Shown: one piece after another, positions 44,681 to 50,068 of the stretch | Layout of the letters: every line of letters begins with the position of its first letter | Numbering within the stretch: the stretch's first letter is position 1 | Assembly: GCA_965371805.1 (NCBI GenBank) | Contig: CBDUZW010000032.1 | Coordinates: forward strand, 1-50,068 | Reading direction: 5' to 3' | Length of the DNA stretch: 50,068 nt | DNA from: JAOZTV01 sp965371805 | GTDB taxonomy: Bacteria; Acidobacteriota; Aminicenantia; UBA2199 | Notes under the pieces: generated by a model | Told to the model about the DNA's origin: nothing | The model's database searches: none | What the model saw: the letters and a program-made list of their open reading frames with translations, nothing else | Translations under genes and position numbers: made by a program

Positions 44681-44902
44681 ATGAAATTTTATCCTAAATT
44701 GAGTGATTCTTTCGGCGGATAGATCAAAGCTTGTTGCACCATAAGGATTTTCAAAAATCCTCAATGTACTCATTAGTACATTTGCGGTTTTTGTAAACCT
44801 TCTGGCAACAACATTCTTAATCTCTACATCCAAAACAATCGCTCAACTTAGGTATATTCATTTAAAATTAAAACATGAATAAATGGTTTTTTCTGTTTTG
44901 TC

Positions 44903-44931
44903 TTGAAAAAAAACCCCTTATATGTTATAAA
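44903..44931 (+). promoter_or_regulatory. Promoter of the sigma-54 activator gene, leaderless layout
   Basis: TTGAAA (44903-44908), 17 bp, TATAAA (44926-44931), then AACCAATA and ATG 44940, without a ribosome site. The rest of the 44645-44939 gap holds no recognised gene. Confidence 0.72.
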
Positions 44932-44939
44932 AACCAATA

Positions 44940-46295
44940 ATGGCTAATAATTCGAATATATTTGTTATTGAGTCCAAAAACTCAAATACTTTAAAAGATA
45001 ATGTAAATACTCAGATAGAAATTATTACAATAGATGAATTCCTGGAAAAAAATGAAAAGTTTAATAATTCCATCCTTTTTTTTGAAGATAATCTGGATAT
45101 TAAATATGAGGTAATGGAAAAAATAGTTTTTTTTAATCCAGGACTTATTATTATTATTTTTTATGAGACTCAGATTGAGAATAGAGTTCTCGGGGATTAT
45201 TTTAAAACCGGAATTGCAGATTGCACCTCAGTTAATGACAAAGAATATATTGAACAATTGCTGAAAAGATATAGCTCCGGGAGTGACGAATCAAGTTTAA
45301 ATTTTTATAATAATCTCGTAAGTCAGTTTATGGAAATAGGAATTATCTCAAATAGTCTAAAAATGGCTGAAATTTTTTCAGTTATTGAAAAAGTCAGCAG
45401 ATCTAATTCAAGTGTTTTAATAACCGGGGAAAGTGGAACAGGAAAAGAACTAATAGCAAAAAGTATCCATCACTTCAGCAAAAGAAGTGGGCAGAATTTT
45501 GTTGGAATAAATACCGGGGCAATTCCCGAGAATCTTCTTGAGAGTGAGTTATTTGGACATGTTAAGGGTGCCTTTACTTCAGCTTTAAAAGACAGAAAAG
45601 GTAAATTCGAGCATGCGCATAAAGGGACTATTTTTCTTGATGAGATATCAAATATGCCTCATTCATTGCAGGTAAAATTATTGAGGATACTTCAGGAAAG
45701 GGAATTTGAAAGGGTTGGAGATAATAATACTGTTCAGATCGATGTTAGAGTTGTTGCTGCAACAAATATAAATTTAGAAGAGATGATTAAAAATGGTGAT
45801 TTTAGAGAGGATCTATATTTCAGGTTGAATGTAATCCCAATTAAAATTCCACCGTTGAGAGAAAGGAAAGCAGATATTCCTCTTCTTGCAAATTATTTTT
45901 TAAAGAAATACTGTAATTTGAATGAATTTAAGCAAAAGACAATTTCAATGTCCGCAATCAAGATATTAAAAGAATTCTCCTGGCCAGGAAATATAAGACA
46001 TCTTGAAAATACCATTGAGAGAATGGTTGTATTAAATCCTGATGCGCCAATGTTATCTCCAAAAGATATACCTGAGGAGATTGTCTCAGAAAATATTGGA
46101 GGAAAATTTATTGATACAGATATTTCTTTAATACCTGAAGAGGGGATACCTCTCAATGATATATTAAAGAATATTGAACGTAAATATATTATGCAGAGCC
46201 TAGAGAAAACGTCATGGAATAAACAGAAAGCAGCAAAATTATTGAATATAAAAAGAACTACCCTAATTGAAAAATTAAGAAAAATTCAAAGTTGA
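44940..46295 (+). CDS. NtrC-family sigma-54 activator, degenerate receiver
   Basis: Residues 1-115 are receiver-like in size and strand pattern ('SILFFEDN', 'LIIIIFYET') but lack the DD pair and the lysine of a working receiver, so phosphorylation is unlikely. The AAA+ domain (about 138-365) has Walker A GESGTGKE at 163-170, GAFTSA at 210-215 in place of the usual GAFTGA sigma-54 contact loop, Walker B FLDEIS at 232-237, and arginine-finger region 'FREDLYFRLNV'. A Fis-type HTH ends the protein (about 410-450). It would open sigma-54 promoters in response to an unidentified signal. No kinase gene is nearby. Confidence 0.9.
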   Translation: MANNSNIFVIESKNSNTLKDNVNTQIEIITIDEFLEKNEKFNNSILFFEDNLDIKYEVMEKIVFFNPGLIIIIFYETQIENRVLGDYFKTGIADCTSVNDKEYIEQLLKRYSSGSDESSLNFYNNLVSQFMEIGIISNSLKMAEIFSVIEKVSRSNSSVLITGESGTGKELIAKSIHHFSKRSGQNFVGINTGAIPENLLESELFGHVKGAFTSALKDRKGKFEHAHKGTIFLDEISNMPHSLQVKLLRILQEREFERVGDNNTVQIDVRVVAATNINLEEMIKNGDFREDLYFRLNVIPIKIPPLRERKADIPLLANYFLKKYCNLNEFKQKTISMSAIKILKEFSWPGNIRHLENTIERMVVLNPDAPMLSPKDIPEEIVSENIGGKFIDTDISLIPEEGIPLNDILKNIERKYIMQSLEKTSWNKQKAAKLLNIKRTTLIEKLRKIQS

Positions 46296-46328
46296 AGTAC
46301 TTAAAATATAATATTATTTAAAATGAAG

Positions 46329-46356
46329 AAAACTATTCTAAATATGAGATAGTTTT
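46329..46356. terminator. Hairpin between convergent genes
   Basis: AAAACTAT (46329-46336) pairs with ATAGTTTT (46349-46356), perfect 8 bp, 12-nt loop, A/T-rich flanks. It lies between the sigma-54 activator and the symporter gene. Confidence 0.45.
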
Positions 46357-46364
46357 AACTAAAT

Positions 46365-47939
46365 TTATTTATCTTTATTTTCCAGAGTCTCAATAACACC
46401 CGCTCCAACGCTATCCCCCCAAACATTTACTGTGGTTCTAAATCTATCAAGAAGCCAATCAATGGTCAGTATTAATCCAATACCTTCTATTGGAAGATTT
46501 ACTGCCTTTAATACTATAACCATGGTAACAAGTCCTGCTTCTGGAATCCCTGCTGCACCAACAGCTGCAAGTGTTGCAGTTAAGAATACAATAACCTGTT
46601 CTACAGGACCTAGGGAGATTCCATAAACCTGAGCAATGAACATAACAGCAACAGCTTCGTATAGAGCTGTACCATCCATATTAATTGTAGCGCCAATGGG
46701 TAGAACAAAACTTCCGGTACGTTTTGATATCCCGTTTTGTTTTTCTATTGTTTCCATTGTTAAGGGAAGTGTTGCCGAACTTGAAGCAGTTGAAAAAGCA
46801 TTTAATAAAGCAGCCCCAACCCCTTTCATAAATATATAAGGATTTCTCTTTCCAATAAAATAAAGGATTGCTGACAGGACTAAAACAGAGTGAATAGTCA
46901 ATCCTAATATAACTGTAAAACTATACTTGCCAACTGCAATTAATTCCGGTAAGAATTCCTTAAATCCTCCGGCATTTCCTATCCTTGCAGAAATAATCCC
47001 AAAAATCCCAATTGGTGCTATAAACATTATCCAACCTACAATTTTCATAACTGCATCATTTAATATTGAAATAATATCTATTACTTTTTTTCCATTTTCT
47101 CCCAGGACTGATAATGCAGCTCCAAATAAAAGTGAAAAAAAGATTAAAGGCAGAATTGCCATTTTCTGCATTGCATTAAATAAATTCCTCGGAATCATTC
47201 CTTCCCTTTTATCAGCTTTATTTCCAATAAAAACCTCTTTTATAGTATCCACAGCATCCCTATTCTTGTTTTTTTGAATATTTTTTACCAAAAGTAAAAC
47301 TATCTCAATTCCATTTCCTTCATTTTTAGGTATAATTTTATCGAATAATAATGTTTCATCCATTTTTTTTATTGGAATAAATTCTCCATTTCTTCTCTTT
47401 AGATAGATGGTTTCCCCTTTTTCCTGTCTCTCCCAGGAGCCGACTGTAATAGAGTTCTTTCCTGTTTTAATTATTTTCCCTATTATTTTCTGGTCAGTAA
47501 GAACTATATGATAACGTTTATTATATCTTTTTAGATTAATAGAATTACTTTCAAAAATAACTTTTTTATCATTATTTATTTCTATTTTATATTTTAATTC
47601 AGGAATTTTTTCTCCAGGCGTGACACCTTCACCTGGATTTATTATATTTACAAGTACTAAACCTATAAAAACTGATAAACCTGTTGTTGCAAGGTAATAA
47701 ATAATTGTTCTTTTTCCTATTGAGCCTATATTTCTAATATCACCTAAATTTGTAATTCCTACAATAATTGATAAAATTACAAGAGGAACAACAATCATCA
47801 TTAGCAGGTTTAAGAAAATATCTCCCAGTATCGCAAAATTCTTTGATAATCCAGGTAAAAATCCTCCGAAAAGGACTCCTAATATAATTCCAACTATTAT
47901 TCCCAAAAGTATTTTTTTGTGTGTGTTATTATTTTTCAT
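46365..47939 (-). CDS. Dicarboxylate/amino-acid:cation symporter with large insert
   Basis: This is a GltP/SLC1-fold (DAACS) symporter for glutamate, aspartate or C4-dicarboxylates. Signatures are 'VVPLVILSIIVGITNLGD', the serine-rich 'STASSSATLPLT' of hairpin 1, 'GATINMDGTALYEAV' of segment 7, and 'GIPEAGLVTMVIVL' of hairpin 2. At 524 aa it is about 100 longer than usual. The excess lies between 'NIINPGEG' (99-105) and 'MIPRNLFNAMQ' (248-258), a beta-rich, lysine-rich stretch in the extracytoplasmic loop between segments 3 and 4. A TATAAT lies 5 nt before ATG 47939 with no ribosome site, so a leaderless start is possible (-35 TTTACT, weak). Confidence 0.9.
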   Translation of the reverse strand: MKNNNTHKKILLGIIVGIILGVLFGGFLPGLSKNFAILGDIFLNLLMMIVVPLVILSIIVGITNLGDIRNIGSIGKRTIIYYLATTGLSVFIGLVLVNIINPGEGVTPGEKIPELKYKIEINNDKKVIFESNSINLKRYNKRYHIVLTDQKIIGKIIKTGKNSITVGSWERQEKGETIYLKRRNGEFIPIKKMDETLLFDKIIPKNEGNGIEIVLLLVKNIQKNKNRDAVDTIKEVFIGNKADKREGMIPRNLFNAMQKMAILPLIFFSLLFGAALSVLGENGKKVIDIISILNDAVMKIVGWIMFIAPIGIFGIISARIGNAGGFKEFLPELIAVGKYSFTVILGLTIHSVLVLSAILYFIGKRNPYIFMKGVGAALLNAFSTASSSATLPLTMETIEKQNGISKRTGSFVLPIGATINMDGTALYEAVAVMFIAQVYGISLGPVEQVIVFLTATLAAVGAAGIPEAGLVTMVIVLKAVNLPIEGIGLILTIDWLLDRFRTTVNVWGDSVGAGVIETLENKDK

Positions 47940-48073
47940 AAAAAATTATAATATAAAGAAAAATATTAGTAAAGTTTTAAATTATGTTTAAACAAAGGAC
48001 TGTGAATTTTTTGAATATTTAATAAAAACAAAATCTATGTTTTTCATGATTTATAACACATATACTTAAAAAA

Positions 48074-48856
48074 ATGATAAAATTGTTAATGAATATTATT
48101 GAATCAACTTTTTTTGTTTCGATTGAACAGATTTTAATTGTTGGCATTATAGTTCTTATTGGACAATTTATGTATGCCTCTATTGGATTCGGAGCTGGTA
48201 TGATGGCCATATCTCTTTATGCTATATTATTTGGAAATGTCAAAATCTTTGTTCCGTTTTTTTTACTTCTCTGTCTTCCTGTAGAAATTTTTGTTACTTA
48301 TAAAGATAGAAAAAAGATTGATTTTAAGGAAATTTATAAATTTCTCATATATATCACTCCAGCTATATTTTTGGGGACGTATTTATTAAAGAGTTTTTCA
48401 GGCAAAGGGGTTGTTTTATTATTAAGTCTAATTATTGTTGCTCTTGGATCCTACTATCTGTTTTTTGAAGAGAGAGTCAAATTCACCTTTAAAAGTAAGC
48501 TTTGGTTGCCTGTTTTTGGGTTAATCTCAGGTATTTTTGGATCAATGTTCGGGATTGCCGGACCTCCACTAATTATTTATTTTAAAACAAAAAAAGTCAA
48601 TAAAAGTTATTTCAGGGTTATATTACTAAGTATATTTCTAATGATGGGCTTTTTAAAGATTATTTCATACTCTTATTTTGGACTCTATACAGAACAGATA
48701 TTTATAAGTTTAATTCCTATATTGCCATTCTCTTTTTTAGGACTATATTTGGGAAATATCGCTCATGATAAAATTTCAGAAAATATATTCAAAAAAATTA
48801 CATCTATTTCCTTATTAGTAAGTGGTTTAATATTAATGATTAAGGGGTTGCTATGA
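48074..48856 (+). CDS. TauE/SafE (TSUP) family permease
   Basis: A 260-aa membrane protein with about 8 segments and the two internal TSUP repeats: 'IGQFMYASIGFGAGMMAISLY' near 34-54 and 'ISGIFGSMFGIAGPPLIIYF' near 151-170, where the G-x-G-G/P-P motif is the family hallmark. TSUP proteins move sulfite, sulfoacetate or other organic anions; the substrate cannot be told. TATACT lies 7 nt before ATG 48074 without a ribosome site. It overlaps the next gene by ATGA, so the permease and the NamZ-like protein are coupled, which suggests a shared substrate route. Confidence 0.85.
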   Translation: MIKLLMNIIESTFFVSIEQILIVGIIVLIGQFMYASIGFGAGMMAISLYAILFGNVKIFVPFFLLLCLPVEIFVTYKDRKKIDFKEIYKFLIYITPAIFLGTYLLKSFSGKGVVLLLSLIIVALGSYYLFFEERVKFTFKSKLWLPVFGLISGIFGSMFGIAGPPLIIYFKTKKVNKSYFRVILLSIFLMMGFLKIISYSYFGLYTEQIFISLIPILPFSFLGLYLGNIAHDKISENIFKKITSISLLVSGLILMIKGLL

Positions 48857-50007
48857 TTATAAATGGAGTGGATAAAATAGAAGAAAGTTTTAGTTTAAAT
48901 CTAAAAAAAAAGAAAATAGCCCTGATTACAGGGAGTTCAAATGCTGATAGTTCCGGTCAACCTGTTTTTAAAAAAATAAAGGAACTTGCAGGAGAAAATT
49001 TAAAATCAATTTGGTCACTACAGCATGGTTTTTTTATTGATAAACAGGACAATATGATTTTTTCGGAACCATTCTATTGGGAAGAGTTAGATATTGATGT
49101 AAGAAGCCTGTATGGTGCAACATTACTCCCGAAAAAAAACTGGATAGAAGGAATAGATGCTATAATTGTAGATATTTTTGACGTAGGAACACGGGTTTAT
49201 ACATTCGTTAACCATATAATAAAAATAATGAGGTCTTATTCAGGTGAAAAGATTGAAATTATTGTTCTTGATAGACCCAATCCACTGGGTGGAAGAATAA
49301 TAGAGGGAAACCTGGCTGAAAAAGAGTATTTTAGCATTGTAGGGGAGCTGCCTGTCCCAATGCGTCATGGATTAACAGTTGGAGAGTATCTTTTATTTGC
49401 AAAGAAATATTATAAAATTGACATATCACTTGAAATAATAAAAATAGAGAATTGGAATAGAGATTTATTTGAGCCTTTATGGACATATCCATCTCCAAAT
49501 ATGCCTGTGTATAATACGGCAATTGTTTATCCGGGTGCAGTCATGATGGAAGGTGTAAATTTATCAGAAGGAAGAGGAACTACAAGGCCATTTGAATTTG
49601 TTGGAGCACCTTTTGTAAATGCTCTTTCACTTGCAGATCATATGAATAGTAAAAAATTTAATGGTGTACATTTTATACCAATTTTTTTTAAACCGGAGTT
49701 TTCAAAATTTTCAAATGAGATATGTAATGGGATTTTAGTTTCTGTCACTAACAGGAATACATTTAGAAGTTTTGAAGTATATTATGAAATCATTAGATGG
49801 GTATATAGAACATATCCTGAGGGTTTTAAATGGAAAAAACCGCCTTATGAATATGAATATAAAAGGCCTCCCATTGATATGATATGCGGATCGTCATCAA
49901 TAAGAGAAAGTATCGAATCTGATATCCCATTCTCTGAGATAGAAAAAAAAATAAATATTAAAAATAAAGAATATTGGAATAAAATGGAAGAAATTTTATT
50001 ATATTAA
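48853..50007 (+). CDS. namZ: NamZ-like exo-N-acetylmuramidase (DUF1343)
   Basis: DUF1343 family, whose characterised member NamZ removes terminal MurNAc from murein fragments. Visible blocks: 'IALITGSSNAD' near 21-31, 'WSLQHGFFIDKQDNMIFSE' near 55-73, 'IDAIIVDIFDVGTRVYTF', 'LDRPNPLGGRIIEG', 'MRHGLTVGEYL', and 'YPGAVMMEGVNLSEGRGTTRPFEFVGAPF'. Where many members read PEHG this one reads LQHG followed by KQDNM, a variant I recall in part of the family. No signal peptide is visible, so it may be cytoplasmic. Length 384 aa is normal. It is coupled to the TSUP permease and, with Mpl at 32.7 kb, fits wall recycling. Confidence 0.85.
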   Translation: MIINGVDKIEESFSLNLKKKKIALITGSSNADSSGQPVFKKIKELAGENLKSIWSLQHGFFIDKQDNMIFSEPFYWEELDIDVRSLYGATLLPKKNWIEGIDAIIVDIFDVGTRVYTFVNHIIKIMRSYSGEKIEIIVLDRPNPLGGRIIEGNLAEKEYFSIVGELPVPMRHGLTVGEYLLFAKKYYKIDISLEIIKIENWNRDLFEPLWTYPSPNMPVYNTAIVYPGAVMMEGVNLSEGRGTTRPFEFVGAPFVNALSLADHMNSKKFNGVHFIPIFFKPEFSKFSNEICNGILVSVTNRNTFRSFEVYYEIIRWVYRTYPEGFKWKKPPYEYEYKRPPIDMICGSSSIRESIESDIPFSEIEKKINIKNKEYWNKMEEILLY

Positions 50008-50032
50008 TAGAATCTGTAGGGGCGTTTCGCGG

Positions 50033-50068
50033 AGGCTGTCTCAAAAGTCCAAACCTCCTTGAGTTATT
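50033..50068. mobile_element. Possible insertion-sequence end at the window edge
   Basis: GAGGCTGTCTCAAAAGTCC (50033-50051) resembles the terminal inverted repeats of IS1182-type and similar elements, as far as I recall them. Just before it, GTAGGGGCGTTTCGCG (50016-50031) looks like half of a GC-rich palindrome, unlike the AT-rich surroundings. No transposase is inside the window. Confidence 0.35.

Noticed and set aside
44645..44833. N-terminal 63-codon extension of the flavoprotein to a TTG start
   Set aside because: No ribosome site, no similarity to the family N-terminus, and a TTGACA/TAATAA promoter lies inside it, ending 7 nt before the better ATG.
46432..47277. Forward open frames opposite the symporter gene
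   Set aside because: The symporter matches its family across its full length on the reverse strand; these frames lack ribosome sites and domain features.
1..50068. CRISPR arrays, tRNA or rRNA genes, prophage, restriction-modification, toxin-antitoxin or secondary-metabolite clusters
   Set aside because: No direct-repeat arrays with spacers, no cloverleaf or rRNA-like stretches, and no hallmark proteins of these systems were seen on either strand.

Overview
The window reads as the chromosome of a low-GC (about 30% by eye, not counted), Gram-negative-type bacterium. A TolC/RND efflux set, the murein recycling ligase Mpl, outer-membrane-type secreted proteins and a sigma-54 activator point to a diderm cell. 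A PhoH-PgpH-YbeY cluster, a Tricorn-type protease, Reg_prop propellers and a signal-peptide nickel superoxide dismutase fit an uncultured anaerobic or microaerophilic lineage. I cannot assign the phylum from the sequence. No rRNA, tRNA, CRISPR array, phage or complete insertion sequence was found. Only the last 36 bases look like a mobile-element end. TGA is used as a normal stop.

Layout. 1-6.7 kb: tail of a DnaJ-like/TPR protein, the translation factor EttA, an RlmI-like rRNA methyltransferase, an M50 membrane peptidase, a secreted Ni-SOD and a DUF418 membrane protein. 7-13.4 kb: a secreted beta/gamma-crystallin, a two-gene ABC-2 transporter, an Ig-like/CARDB exported protein, two adjacent frameshifted genes (PAS regulator, small membrane protein) and a crotonase-fold protein. 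13.5-20.3 kb: an efflux operon tetR-tolC-adaptor-RND, with a consensus promoter, a 17-bp palindrome at the predicted start of transcription and a 12-codon upstream ORF, closed by a strong terminator. 20.3-23 kb: a GT2 plus GT-C glycosyltransferase pair. 23.1-26.5 kb: murA, a HIT protein, a NYN nuclease and a TldE/PmbA-like protein. 26.5-31.7 kb (reverse): DUF72, ybeY, pgpH, phoH and an rlmB-like gene. 31.8-37.4 kb: an unknown protein, mpl, a Fis-like DNA-binding protein and a membrane-bound propeller/LuxR regulator. 37.5-42 kb: a Tricorn-type protease facing an exported WD40-like propeller. 42.2-50 kb: a YprB-like nuclease, a COG2509 flavoprotein, a sigma-54 activator, a dicarboxylate/amino-acid:cation symporter with a large inserted domain, a TauE/SafE permease and a NamZ-like (DUF1343) muramidase.

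Themes. Murein synthesis and recycling recur (murA, mpl, namZ-like). RNA and ribosome maintenance is well represented (ettA, rlmI-like, rlmB-like, ybeY, phoH, NYN, YprB), as are exported beta-propeller proteins. The most interesting non-gene signal is a recurring promoter layout: TTGAAA/TTGACA, 16-17 bp, a TATAAT-like -10, then only 7-9 nt to an ATG with no Shine-Dalgarno. Six genes show it clearly (GT2, murA, phoH, rlmB-like, the flavoprotein, the sigma-54 activator) and so does the upstream ORF of tetR, whereas other genes have strong AGGAG sites. This suggests frequent leaderless mRNAs alongside ordinary initiation.
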